Of a stretch of DNA of 64,000 bases, positions 33,936 through 42,153 are shown in pieces. Each line of letters starts with the position of its first letter. Within the stretch, counting starts at the first letter, position 1. The stretch is taken from assembly GCF_021699055.1 (NCBI RefSeq), contig NZ_SSXC01000003.1:62001-126000 (forward strand). The letters run 5' to 3'. Origin of the DNA: Blastococcus sp. MG754426. GTDB taxonomy: Bacteria; Actinomycetota; Actinomycetes; Mycobacteriales; Geodermatophilaceae. The notes below the pieces were generated by a model. The model ran no database searches, was not told the DNA's origin, and worked only from the letters and a program-made list of their open reading frames with translations. The position numbers and the translations under genes were made by a program.

Positions 33936-35277
33936 AGGCCCCCCCGCCCCCCGCCGCTCGCCGGCTCGCGGCGGGCCCCTGCAGGGGGCCGGTCGCAGCC
34001 GGGCCCGTTCGCGGGACGCGGACAAGGGTCTGGGGTGGGTGGGCCGCGAGTTCCAGGTGGACGTCGGGCCGGTGGCGCACGGGGGGCACTGCGTCGCCCG
34101 GCACGAGGGCCGGGTGGTGTTCGTGCGCCACACCCTGCCCGGTGAGCGGGTGCGCGTGCGCGTCACCGAGGACCGGCACCCGGGCTTCTGCCGCGCCGAC
34201 GCCGTCGAGGTGCTGGCGGCGGCCCCCGCGAGGGTGGCGCGCCCCTGCCCCTACAGCGGCCCGGGGAGGTGCGGCGGCTGCGACTGGCAGCACGTCGACC
34301 CGGCCGAGCAGCGCCGGCTGAAGGCGGCCGTCGTCCGCGAGCAGCTGGTGCGCCTGGGCGGCCTGGACGAGCAGGACCCGGTGGTCGCCGGGCTCGCCGT
34401 CGAGGAGCTGCCCGGCGGCCCGCTGCGCTGGCGCTCCCGGGCACGCTTCGCCGTCGACCGCACCGGCGCTCCCGGCCTGCGCCGGCACCGCTCGCACGAC
34501 GTCGTGGTGCTCGACGACTGCCCGATCACCGTCGAGCCGGCCGCGCGGGCGGTGCTCGGCCGGCGCTGGCCGGGCGCGGGCGCCGTCGACGTGTCGATCG
34601 ACTCCACCGGTGCGGTGACGACCGCCCCGCTCGACCGCCGCGGCCGGCCGCGTGCCACCGAGGTGCGGCAGGCGGGGGAGGAGCGGCCCGCGGCCGCCGG
34701 CCGCGCGGAGCGGCGCGCCGGCGGGCGGGACTGGGAGGTCGAGGGCACCGGCTTCTGGCAGGTGCACCCCGCCGCGGCCGACGCGCTGGTGGAGGCCGTC
34801 TCGGGCTTCGCCGCCGCGACCGACGGCGAGACGGTGCTCGACCTCTACGCCGGCGCCGGGCTGCTCGGGGGCGCGCTGGCTCCGGCGGTGGGCGCCGGCG
34901 GCCGGGTGGTCTGCGTCGAGGCCGATCCGGGCGCCTGCGCGGCCGCGGACGCCAACCTCGCCGGCCTGCCCCAGGCGGAGGTCTGGCAGGGCGAGGTGGA
35001 CGCCGACGGGCTGGCCGAGCTGCTCGCCGAGCTGGGGTCCGGCCCGGACGTCGTCGTCCTCGACCCGCCGCGCGCCGGCGCCGGGACGGCGGTGAGCCGG
35101 CTGCTCGCCGGGAGCGGTGCGCGGGCCGTCGTCTACGTGGCCTGCGACCCCGCGGCGCTGGGCCGGGACGTCGCCGCGTTCGCCGCCGCCGGGTACCGGC
35201 TCGCCGGGCTGCGCGGGTTCGACGCCTTCCCGATGACCGCGCACGTGGAGTGCGTCGCGCTGCTCGTGCCCGCCTGA
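33928..35277 (+). CDS. TrmA/RlmD-family RNA uracil-5 methyltransferase
   Basis: A SAM-dependent RNA methyltransferase of up to 449 residues. VGREFQVDVGPVAHGGHCVA is a TRAM-like domain, and GRCGGCDWQHVDP supplies cysteines for an iron-sulfur cluster. TVLDLYAGAGLLGGALAPAV is SAM motif I, VVVLDPPRAGAG is the D-P-P-R motif, and VVYVACDPAALGRDVAAF holds the catalytic Cys. It probably methylates a uridine in rRNA or tRNA. ATG 33928 overlaps the permease stop by 8 bases, but the first 37 residues fall in a dispersed repeat. GTG 34039 is a plausible alternative start. Confidence 0.9.
   Translation: MAEGPPAPRRSPARGGPLQGAGRSRARSRDADKGLGWVGREFQVDVGPVAHGGHCVARHEGRVVFVRHTLPGERVRVRVTEDRHPGFCRADAVEVLAAAPARVARPCPYSGPGRCGGCDWQHVDPAEQRRLKAAVVREQLVRLGGLDEQDPVVAGLAVEELPGGPLRWRSRARFAVDRTGAPGLRRHRSHDVVVLDDCPITVEPAARAVLGRRWPGAGAVDVSIDSTGAVTTAPLDRRGRPRATEVRQAGEERPAAAGRAERRAGGRDWEVEGTGFWQVHPAAADALVEAVSGFAAATDGETVLDLYAGAGLLGGALAPAVGAGGRVVCVEADPGACAAADANLAGLPQAEVWQGEVDADGLAELLAELGSGPDVVVLDPPRAGAGTAVSRLLAGSGARAVVYVACDPAALGRDVAAFAAAGYRLAGLRGFDAFPMTAHVECVALLVPA
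33964..33999 (+). repeat. Third copy of the 36-bp intergenic element
   Basis: It shares gctcgcggcggg and agggggccg with the copies at 26762 and 26807, and lies 29 bases after the permease stop. It falls inside the first codons of the longest reading of the RNA methyltransferase. Confidence 0.6.
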
Positions 35278-35405
35278 CGGCCCACCCCGGGGGCCGGCAC
35301 GTGGAGGTTCGGCGACGGAGGGCCACTCCCGTCCCAGGAGTCACACGCGTCGGTCTCCCGGGGCATCGCCTGCGTAGCGTCCGCCGGGTGACGAGGGGAG
35401 AAGCG

Positions 35406-35537
35406 ATGCAGCGCACGACCACCGCCCACCCGCACGTGGCGGCCGCCCGCAAGCTCCTGGCGCTCGGGTGGTGGTTCGTCGCCGCCGGGGCCGCGCTGGC
35501 GCTGGGGCTCGAGGTGGAGGACGGCGTCTCCCTCTGA
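35406..35537 (+). CDS. Small single-helix membrane protein
   Basis: A 43-residue protein, MQRTTTAHPHVAAARKLLAL, with one transmembrane helix (LLALGWWFVAAGAALALGLE) and a short acidic tail. GGGGAG at 35394-35399 fits ATG 35406. An alternative in-frame GTG 35388 lies 7 bases after TAGCGT (35375-35380), the spacing of a leaderless transcript. I do not recognise the family. The codon pattern and paired start signals argue it is real. Confidence 0.55.
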   Translation: MQRTTTAHPHVAAARKLLALGWWFVAAGAALALGLEVEDGVSL

Positions 35538-35613
35538 GGCGTGGACGGGGTCGCTCCGCGCCGGCCGGGGGCCGTCACGCCCGCCCGGCTGCTCGCGAGG
35601 CGCAGGACCTCGT

Positions 35614-35619
35614 TACGGT
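35614..35619 (+). promoter_or_regulatory. Leaderless -10 of the DUF4177-like gene
   Basis: TACGGT lies 6 bases before GTG 35626. Confidence 0.5.
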
Positions 35620-35625
35620 CAGGGG

Positions 35626-35853
35626 GTGCCCACGTGGGAATACGCCTCGGTCATCACCGCCAACGATGCGGAGTCGCAGCGGGCCGGCGTGAGCGTCAAG
35701 CTCCCCGGCGGTCAGCTCGAGCGCCAGCAGGGCGACACCAGCTCGGTGCTCAACAAGCTCGGTGCCGAGGGGTGGGAGCTGGTCAGCTACCACTCCAGCG
35801 GCGCCGGCACCTGGGGGTTCGAGCAGTTCTGGCTCAAGCGCCAGTCGTCCTGA
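35626..35853 (+). CDS. DUF4177-like small protein
   Basis: A 75-residue protein. TWEYASVITANDAESQ at the start and SVLNKLGAEGWELVSYHSSG further on are the two DUF4177 blocks: an N-terminal W-E-Y strand and the L-N-x-x-G-x-E-G-W-E-L-V motif. FEQFWLKR ends the fold. The function is unknown. GTG 35626 is supported by the -10 hexamer. It lies just upstream of an SOS box but is not its likely target. Confidence 0.8.
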   Translation: MPTWEYASVITANDAESQRAGVSVKLPGGQLERQQGDTSSVLNKLGAEGWELVSYHSSGAGTWGFEQFWLKRQSS

Positions 35854-35870
35854 GCCGACACGCCCCGGTG

Positions 35871-35886
35871 TCGAACACCTGTTCGA
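35871..35886 (+). promoter_or_regulatory. LexA-binding SOS box
   Basis: TCGAACACCTGTTCGA is a perfect match to the actinobacterial LexA operator TCGAAC-N4-GTTCGA. It ends 21 bases before GTG 35908 and 9 bases before the -10-like CAGAAT (35896-35901). LexA bound here would cover the -35 region. No other such box was seen in the window. Confidence 0.85.
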
Positions 35887-35907
35887 CCCGTGCGGCAGAA
35901 TGGTGCG

Positions 35908-36276
35908 GTGGAGACGTCGCTGCCGCCGGGCTGGCCGGAGGAGGTGCGCCCGCCGGGCGCCCCTGACTGGGAGCGCACCGCCGTCGCCTGGCTGTTCGAC
36001 CTGGTGCCGCCGGACTACCGCGCGCACGAGGTGCTCCGCCGGTACCCCGTGCTGCTCGCCCGGTTCGCCGGCGACCACGTCGCCGCCGGTCTGGAGGCCG
36101 CCCGCGCCGGGTGGCGCACCCTGCGGGTGGAGCTGGCCGACCAGCTCCCGCCGGAGGCGATCGAGGCGGCGATGGCCGCCTACGAGCGCGAGGGGGCCCG
36201 GCTGGCCGCCGCCGCCCGCGGGGTCGACGTCGTCGGCGGGGCGTTGAGGGGAGAACGCTGGGTACCGCGGCTGTGA
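35908..36276 (+). CDS. SOS-controlled protein of unknown function
   Basis: A 122-residue cytoplasmic protein. VETSLPPGWPEEVRPPGAPD, WERTAVAWLFDLVPPDYRAH, EVLRRYPVLLARFAGDHVAA and a helical C-terminus ending RGERWVPRL have the look of a conserved family, but I cannot name it. No catalytic motif, signal peptide or membrane helix is seen. CAGAAT 6 bases upstream suggests a leaderless mRNA. The perfect LexA box directly upstream makes DNA-damage induction very likely. It may act in repair, damage tolerance or division arrest, which is inference only. Confidence 0.85.
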   Translation: METSLPPGWPEEVRPPGAPDWERTAVAWLFDLVPPDYRAHEVLRRYPVLLARFAGDHVAAGLEAARAGWRTLRVELADQLPPEAIEAAMAAYEREGARLAAAARGVDVVGGALRGERWVPRL

Positions 36277-36324
36277 GCTGCATCCGCCTCACCCGCTCGA
36301 CCGGAAGAGCCGGTAGACCGCAGC

Positions 36325-36330
36325 TACAGT
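36325..36330 (+). promoter_or_regulatory. Candidate dxs -10 hexamer
   Basis: TACAGT lies about 53 bases upstream of GTG 36383, implying a leader of about 45 bases that contains GAGAGGACA. No clear -35 was identified. Confidence 0.4.
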
Positions 36331-36382
36331 GGATCGGCGGCTGCCCCCCGGCGCCGCCCGACCGAGAGGACACCGCCGCACC

Positions 36383-38302
36383 GTGCCGCTCCTGCGATCG
36401 CTGCGGGGCCCGGAAGACGTCAGGGCCCTCGAGTCCGAAGCGCTGCCCGCCCTCGCCGCGGAGATCCGTGACGCCCTGGTCACCAGCGTCGCCCGCACCG
36501 GGGGTCACCTCGGGCCGAACCTGGGCTGCGTCGAGCTGACCATCGCCCTCCACCGGGTGTTCGACTCCCCGCGCGAGCCGATCGTCTTCGACACCGGCCA
36601 CCAGTCCTACGTGCACAAGATGCTCACCGGCCGGGTCGACGGCTTCGAGCGGCTGCGCCAGCGCGGGGGGCTGTCGGGCTACCCCAGCCGTGCCGAGAGC
36701 GACCACGACTGGGTGGAGAACAGCCACGCCTCGACCTCGCTGTCCTACGCCGACGGGCTGGCCAAGGCCTTCGCCATCCGGGGTGACTCCCGCCCCGTGG
36801 TCGCCGTCATCGGTGACGGTGCGCTGACCGGCGGCATGGCGTGGGAGGCGCTCAACAACATCGCCGCCGCCCAGGACCGCCCGGTCGTCATCGTCGTCAA
36901 CGACAACGGCCGCTCCTACTCGCCGACGATCGGCGGTGTCGCCGACGCACTGGCCACCCTGCGGCTGCGCCCCGGCTACGAGAACGCGCTGCTGCAGGTG
37001 CGCCAGGCGCTGCACCGGGCGCCCGTCGTCGGCTCGGCCCTGTACGACGCGCTGCACGCCATCAAGAAGGGCCTCAAGGACGTCCTCTCGCCGCAGGGCA
37101 TGTTCGAGGACCTCGGCCTGAAGTACGTCGGCCCGGTCGACGGCCACGACATCCGGGCGGTGGAGTCGGCGCTGCGCCGGGCCCGCTCCTTCGGCGGGCC
37201 GGTCATCGTGCACGCCGTCACCACCAAGGGATTCGGCTACCCGCCGGCCGAGACCGACCAGATCGACGCGTGGCACGCGACCGGGGTCTTCGACCCCGAC
37301 AGCGGCGCCAGCGCCCGCAAGACCGGCCTGGCCTGGACCGATGCCTTCGCCGACGAGCTGGTGCGCGTGGGCGCCGAGCGCCCCGACGTCGTCGCGATCA
37401 CCGCGGCGATGCTGCACCCCACCGGCCTGGCCCCGTTCGCCGAGCGCTTCCCCGAGCGCACCTTCGACGTCGGCATCGCCGAGCAGCACGCCCTCACGTC
37501 GGCCGCCGGCCTGGCCATGGCGGGGCTGCACCCGGTCGTCGCCGTCTACTCGACGTTCCTCAACCGGGCGTTCGACCAGCTGCTCATGGACGTCGCCCTG
37601 CACCGGCAGCCGGTGACGGTGGTGCTCGACCGCGCCGGGGTCACCGGTGACGACGGTGCCTCGCACAACGGCATGTGGGACATGTCGATCCTGTCGGTGG
37701 TGCCCGGCCTCGCCCTGGCGGCGCCGCGCGACGAGGCCACGCTGCGGGAGGCGCTGCGCGAGGCGGTCGACATCACCGACGGACCGTCGGTCGTGCGGTT
37801 CCCGAAGGGCTCGCTGCCGCCGGACATCCCGGCCGTCGAGCGGCGGGGGCCGGTGGACGTGCTGCGCCGCGGGGCTCGGGCGGAGGTCCTGCTCGTCGCC
37901 GTGGGGTCGATGGTCCCGATGTGCCAGGCCGTCGCCGAGCGGGCCGCCGACCACGGCATCGAGGTGACCGTCGTCGACCCGCGCTGGGTGCTGCCGGTCT
38001 CCGCCGAGCTGGTCGAGCTCGCCGCCGGGCACCGGCTGGTCGTCACGGTCGAGGACGGCGGGCGCGCCGGGGGAGTGGGCACCACGCTCAGCCAGGCGCT
38101 GCAGGACCGCGACGTCGACGTCCCCGTGCGCACCCTCGGCCTGCCGCAGCAGTTCTTCGAGCACGGCAGCCGCGGGCAGGTGCTCGCCGACGCAGGGCTG
38201 ACCGAGCAGGACGTCGCCCGGCGGATCGCCGAGTGGACCGCCCGGCTGACCGAGCGCGCCGGGGACGGCGTCACCGAGGCCGCCGTCGAGGACCGGGCGT
38301 GA
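36383..38302 (+). CDS. dxs: 1-deoxy-D-xylulose-5-phosphate synthase
   Basis: A 639-residue thiamine-diphosphate enzyme. [19 protein letters not shown] and [16 protein letters not shown] begin the fold, and [17 protein letters not shown] to VNDN is the ThDP-binding motif. [33 protein letters not shown] (catalytic Glu) and [17 protein letters not shown] are DXS-specific. It condenses pyruvate with glyceraldehyde 3-phosphate, the first step of the MEP isoprenoid pathway. GTG 36383 begins the conserved [16 protein letters not shown]. Its stop overlaps the next start (GTGA). Confidence 0.97.
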   Translation: MPLLRSLRGPEDVRALESEALPALAAEIRDALVTSVARTGGHLGPNLGCVELTIALHRVFDSPREPIVFDTGHQSYVHKMLTGRVDGFERLRQRGGLSGYPSRAESDHDWVENSHASTSLSYADGLAKAFAIRGDSRPVVAVIGDGALTGGMAWEALNNIAAAQDRPVVIVVNDNGRSYSPTIGGVADALATLRLRPGYENALLQVRQALHRAPVVGSALYDALHAIKKGLKDVLSPQGMFEDLGLKYVGPVDGHDIRAVESALRRARSFGGPVIVHAVTTKGFGYPPAETDQIDAWHATGVFDPDSGASARKTGLAWTDAFADELVRVGAERPDVVAITAAMLHPTGLAPFAERFPERTFDVGIAEQHALTSAAGLAMAGLHPVVAVYSTFLNRAFDQLLMDVALHRQPVTVVLDRAGVTGDDGASHNGMWDMSILSVVPGLALAAPRDEATLREALREAVDITDGPSVVRFPKGSLPPDIPAVERRGPVDVLRRGARAEVLLVAVGSMVPMCQAVAERAADHGIEVTVVDPRWVLPVSAELVELAAGHRLVVTVEDGGRAGGVGTTLSQALQDRDVDVPVRTLGLPQQFFEHGSRGQVLADAGLTEQDVARRIAEWTARLTERAGDGVTEAAVEDRA

Positions 38303-38577
38303 TCGCCGAGATCCAGGTGGCGCCCTCGCCGCCCGGCACGGCGGACGACCCGCACGCCCACGTCGAGGCGGCGATCGCCGTCATCCAGGCCTCCGGGCTG
38401 CGCCACGAGGTGGGTGCCCTGGGCACCACGCTGGAGGGGGAGGCCGACGAGGTGTGGGCCACGCTGCGCGCTGCGCACGAGGCGATGCTGGCCGCGGGCG
38501 CGGACGCCGGGCTCTCGCACATCAAGGTCGCGTCGGTGAACCGCACGATGGACAGCCTCACCGCCAAGTTCCGCTGA
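38299..38577 (+). CDS. MTH1187/YqgV-family thiamine-binding-like protein
   Basis: A 92-residue ferredoxin-fold protein. [13 protein letters not shown] opens it, [20 protein letters not shown] followed by [20 protein letters not shown] is the family core, and [18 protein letters not shown] closes it. Members of the DUF77/YkoF group bind thiamine. GTG 38299 overlaps the dxs stop by four bases (GTGA), so the two are translationally coupled. Since Dxs needs thiamine diphosphate, a role in sensing or buffering its cofactor is attractive but unproven. Confidence 0.88.
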   Translation: MIAEIQVAPSPPGTADDPHAHVEAAIAVIQASGLRHEVGALGTTLEGEADEVWATLRAAHEAMLAAGADAGLSHIKVASVNRTMDSLTAKFR

Positions 38578-38607
38578 AGCCCCGCGCGCTCGGGTGTCTC
38601 CCGCCGG

Positions 38608-38649
38608 GCAGCAGCCCACCTCGCGGTCTGCGGCGAGGTGGGCTGCTGC
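38608..38649. terminator. Bidirectional terminator between dxs operon and ScyD-like gene
   Basis: A perfect 17-bp stem (38608-38624 with 38633-38649) and an 8-base loop lie between two convergent genes. Confidence 0.85.
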
Positions 38650-38672
38650 GTCGCGGGTCGCGGCCTCGGCGG

Positions 38673-39818
38673 TCAGCTCACCGGGAACGACCGCTCGGTC
38701 ATCCGCCAGACCTGCCCATCGGTGCCCGGCTCACCGGTCCCGGTGCCGGTGGACATCGAGTTGACGGCCACGTACACGTTGCCGAGCAGGTCGGTGACCA
38801 CGCCCGCCGGCGCCGGAGCCGGCAACGTGGCCCGGGTGCCGTTCGTCCGCACCGTCACCACCTGACCTGATCCGCCGCCGCCGAAGAGCTCGCTGACGTA
38901 GAGGTTGCCGGCCCGGTCCTGCGCGGCACCGGTCACCCCGGTGAAGCCGGTCCAGGTCTGCTGGACCGCCCCGGTCCGGCGGTCGAGCTCCCACACCCGG
39001 CCGGCGCCGGGGACCAGCGAGCCGAGGCCGCCCACGATGACGTCGCCGTCGCGGCTGAAGCTCAGCGCCGTCGGCACCGGGTCGCAGGAGAAGCTGCCGT
39101 CCTGGTTGGGCCGGGTGTCGCAGGCGCCACCGGTGATGGTGGGGAGGACGGCGAACACGCTGATCCGGCCGCGCCTGTCGACCGCGAGGACGGCGTTGGC
39201 CGCGGCATCGGCGACGAGCACCTTGTCACCGACGTCGAGCACCGCGTACGGGTTCGACTCGACGCCCTGGCCGTCGGGGTCGTTCGCCTCCTCGAAGGCG
39301 CGGATGTCGGCGACGACCGAGGCCGGCCGGCCCGCCGCCGCGCGCAGCAGCTTGCCCTCCTGCTCCTCCGGCAGCCCCGTGACGCCGTCCGGGACGTCGA
39401 CGTCCTTGGCGATGTAGATCCGGCCCAGGGTGCGGGCGCTCGCCGCGTCGTTGCCGGTGGCGCCGGCACCGTCAGGGCCGGCCTCGGACAGCAGGCCGGT
39501 CACCACCCGCTGCGCGGTGACCCCCTGGACCTTCGCCGGGTGCCGCACGATGCTGACCGCCCCGGTGGTCCCGACGCACACGGTCTCCCCGTCCACCTCG
39601 GCGCAGTCGTCGCCGCCGGTCCCGGACTCCGCGATGACCAGGACCCCGTCACTGGTCATGTCGAGCTGCCGCGGGTTGTCCAGGTGCCGCGCCACCGGCA
39701 CGGGGGCCCAGCGCGCAGCATCGGAGGGTCCGGTCGCCGGCGCGGCGGCAGCCGGACTCATCACCAGCGTCGTGACCGCCAGCCCGGCGGTGGCCGTTGC
39801 ACACACGAGACGTCTCAT
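38673..39818 (-). CDS. Secreted ScyD/ScyE-family beta-propeller protein
   Basis: A 381-residue protein with a signal peptide (RRLVCATATAGLAVTTLVMS then AAAA). NHL/propeller-like repeats include PRQLDMTSDGVLVIAESGTG, NPYAVLDVGDKVLVADAAAN, TALSFSRDGDVIVGGLGSLV and GAAQDRAGNLYVSELFGGGG. Cyanobacterial ScyD/ScyE serve in scytonemin biosynthesis, but actinobacterial members are uncharacterised. ATG 39818 has GGGGAAACG upstream and begins the signal peptide. It lies at the edge of a segment inserted between dxs and rnd. Confidence 0.85.
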   Translation of the reverse strand: MRRLVCATATAGLAVTTLVMSPAAAAPATGPSDAARWAPVPVARHLDNPRQLDMTSDGVLVIAESGTGGDDCAEVDGETVCVGTTGAVSIVRHPAKVQGVTAQRVVTGLLSEAGPDGAGATGNDAASARTLGRIYIAKDVDVPDGVTGLPEEQEGKLLRAAAGRPASVVADIRAFEEANDPDGQGVESNPYAVLDVGDKVLVADAAANAVLAVDRRGRISVFAVLPTITGGACDTRPNQDGSFSCDPVPTALSFSRDGDVIVGGLGSLVPGAGRVWELDRRTGAVQQTWTGFTGVTGAAQDRAGNLYVSELFGGGGSGQVVTVRTNGTRATLPAPAPAGVVTDLLGNVYVAVNSMSTGTGTGEPGTDGQVWRMTERSFPVS

Positions 39819-39912
39819 CGTTTCCCCTGCCCAGTCCAGGTATCCGGACCGCGGGTACGGCCCGGTCAAGATCCCGAACCTGGCAGGGGCGCTCGAAGGC
39901 CGTCAAGATCTT

Positions 39913-39952
39913 CCGGTGCCGGTGCCGGTGCCGGTGCCGGTGCCGGTGCCGG
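39913..39952. repeat. Hexanucleotide tandem repeat (CCGGTG)n
   Basis: Six exact copies of ccggtg run from 39913 to 39948, followed by a partial copy. The array is upstream of the ScyD-like gene, about 100 bases from its start. Copy number may vary between strains. Confidence 0.9.
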
Positions 39953-39997
39953 GGGCGGGGGGCGCCCCGGGTGGGCGCCGTCCTCCCGCACCGCGGA

Positions 39998-40033
39998 GCG
40001 TCCTCCCTCACCGCGCACCGTGAGGGAGGACGC
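39998..40033 (-). terminator. Terminator of the fadA-fadB operon
   Basis: A perfect 14-bp stem (39998-40011 with 40020-40033) and an 8-base loop lie 33 bases past the fadB stop. Confidence 0.85.
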
Positions 40034-40065
40034 CCGACGATCAGGTCACCTGATCCCGGCGGGGG

Positions 40066-42153
40066 TCAGGCGGGGAGCGAGGCCACGCCCCGCGGCAGGA
40101 ACCGCGAGCCGGTCACCCGCTCCGAGACCCCGGTGCGGTCGAGGTAGGCGGAGATGCCGCCCAGCCAGAACGGCCACCCGGCGCCGAGGACCATGCACAG
40201 GTCGATGTCCTGCACCGCCTGCACCACGCCCTCGTCCAGCATCAGCCGGATCTCCTGGGCCAGCGCGCCCAGCGCCCGCTCGCGCACCTGCTCCTCGGTC
40301 AGCGGCGAGTCGCCGGCGAACGCGTCGGCCAGCTCCGGGTCGACGACGCCGGGCTCGACGAACACGCTGGTCCTCCCGAGCTCGACGATCCGCCTGAGCC
40401 CCTCGCCGACGGCGAACCGGTCGGGGAAGGCCTCGTGCATGCGCTCGGCGACGTGCAGCGCCACCGCGGGACCGACGAGCGAGAGCAGCTCGAACGGCGT
40501 CATCGGCAGGCCCAGCGGGTCGAGGGCGCGCTCGGCGACCTCGACCGGCGTGCCCTGCTCCACGGCCGAGGTGACCTCACCGAGGAAGCGGGTGAGCAGC
40601 CGGTTGACCACGAACGCCGGGGCGTCGGCGACCAGCACGCAGGACTTCTTCAGCGACCTCCCGACGGCGAAGGCAGTGGCCAGGGTCGCGTCGTCGGTCT
40701 GCTCGGCGCGGACGACCTCCAGCAGGGGGAGGACGGCGACCGGGTTGAAGAAGTGCAGCCCGACCACGCGCTCCGGGTGCTCGAGCTTGGCGGCCATCTC
40801 GGTCACCGACAGCGCCGAGGTGTTGGTGGCCAGCACGCAGGTCTCGGACACGATCGCCTCGACCTCGGCGAACACCTGCTGCTTGACCGACATCTCCTCG
40901 AACACGGCCTCGATGACCAGGTCGGCGTCGGCGAAGGCCTCCTTGGACAGCGAGCCGGTCACCAGCCCCTTGAGCTGGTTGAGCTTGTCGGCGCTCAGCC
41001 GGCCGCGCTGGGCGAGCTTGTCCAGCTCGCCGTGCACGTAGGCCACGCCCTTGTCCACGCGTACCTGGTCGATGTCGGTGAGCACCACCGGCACCTTCAG
41101 CTGCCGCACGAGCAGCATCGCCAGCTGCGAGGCCATGAGCCCGGCGCCGACGACGCCGACCTTGCCGACCTTGCGGGCCAGCGCCTTGTCCGGGGCGCCG
41201 GCCGGCCGCTTCGCCCGCTTGTTCACGAGGTCGAACGAGTACAGCGAGGCCCGCAGCGGGTCGCTCATGAGCAGCTCGGTGAGGGCGTCGTCCTCCGCGG
41301 CGGTGCCGGCGGTGAACGCCTCGTCGTCGACACCGGCGCGGGCCAGGTCCAGCAGGTCGACCGAGCGCACGGCCCCGGGGGAGGCGTTGCGGGTGCGGCC
41401 GGCCACGATCGCGCGCCCGCGCTCGATGGCGGCGTCCCACGCCGACCGGTCGACCTCCGGGCGGGAGACGGTCACGGAGCCGTCGAGCACCCCGACGGCC
41501 CACTCGAGGGAGCGCTCGAGGAAGTCGGCCGGCTCGAAGAGCGCGTCGGCGATGCCGAGCTTCGCGGCCTTCGGGGCGGGCGTCATCTTGTTCTGCGCGA
41601 GGGCGTTCTCGACGATCACGGTGACCGCCGCGTCGATGCCGACCAGGTTCGGCAGCAGCTGCGTGCCGCCCCAGCCGGGCACCAGGCCGAGGAAGGCCTC
41701 GGGGAAGCCGACCGCGGCGGTGCCGCTGATCGTGCGGTAGTGGCAGTGCAGCGCCAGCTCCAGCCCGCCGCCCAGCGCGACCCCGTTGACGAACGCGAAG
41801 GTCGGGATCGCCGAGTCCTTGAGCCGCCGGAACACCCGGTGGCCGGTCTCGGCGATCTCCCGCGCCGTCGCCTCGTCGGTCACCGCCGGGACGCCGGAGA
41901 GGTCGGCGCCCACGGCGAAGATGAACGGCTTGCCGGTGACGGCGATCGCCGCCGGCGCCGGGGAGTGGGCCGCGATCTCGTCCAGGGCGGCGTCCAGCGA
42001 GGCCAGCCCGGCGGGGCCGAAGGTGGACGGGCGGGTGTGGTCGTGGCCGTTGTCGAGCGTGATCAGCGCGATCTCGCCGACCAGGCCCGGGTAGGTCACG
42101 AACCGCACCATGGCGGTGGTCACGACCTCGTTCTCGAAGACGGCGGTGCTCAC
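40066..42153 (-). CDS. fadB: Trifunctional-type enoyl-CoA hydratase / 3-hydroxyacyl-CoA dehydrogenase
   Basis: A 695-residue fatty-acid oxidation alpha subunit. The N-terminal crotonase domain has AIAVTGKPFIFAVGADLSGV (oxyanion hole), VNGVALGGGLELALHCHYRT and FPEAFLGLVPGWGGTQLLP with the catalytic Glu residues. The dehydrogenase domain has VGVVGAGLMASQLAMLLVRQ (NAD), ATNTSALSVTEMA and VVGLHFFNPVAVLPLLEVV. It hydrates enoyl-CoA and oxidises 3-hydroxyacyl-CoA. GTG 42153 overlaps the fadA stop (GTGA), so it is coupled to the thiolase and forms an alpha2-beta2 complex with it. Confidence 0.95.
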   Translation of the reverse strand: MSTAVFENEVVTTAMVRFVTYPGLVGEIALITLDNGHDHTRPSTFGPAGLASLDAALDEIAAHSPAPAAIAVTGKPFIFAVGADLSGVPAVTDEATAREIAETGHRVFRRLKDSAIPTFAFVNGVALGGGLELALHCHYRTISGTAAVGFPEAFLGLVPGWGGTQLLPNLVGIDAAVTVIVENALAQNKMTPAPKAAKLGIADALFEPADFLERSLEWAVGVLDGSVTVSRPEVDRSAWDAAIERGRAIVAGRTRNASPGAVRSVDLLDLARAGVDDEAFTAGTAAEDDALTELLMSDPLRASLYSFDLVNKRAKRPAGAPDKALARKVGKVGVVGAGLMASQLAMLLVRQLKVPVVLTDIDQVRVDKGVAYVHGELDKLAQRGRLSADKLNQLKGLVTGSLSKEAFADADLVIEAVFEEMSVKQQVFAEVEAIVSETCVLATNTSALSVTEMAAKLEHPERVVGLHFFNPVAVLPLLEVVRAEQTDDATLATAFAVGRSLKKSCVLVADAPAFVVNRLLTRFLGEVTSAVEQGTPVEVAERALDPLGLPMTPFELLSLVGPAVALHVAERMHEAFPDRFAVGEGLRRIVELGRTSVFVEPGVVDPELADAFAGDSPLTEEQVRERALGALAQEIRLMLDEGVVQAVQDIDLCMVLGAGWPFWLGGISAYLDRTGVSERVTGSRFLPRGVASLPA

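Noticed and set aside
31920-34166. 748-residue open frame opposite the APC permease
   Set aside because: It is a His/Asp/Glu-rich shadow of transmembrane codons.
39913-39952. CRISPR-like repeat array
   Set aside because: The repeat units are only six bases, contiguous and without spacers; it is a simple tandem repeat.
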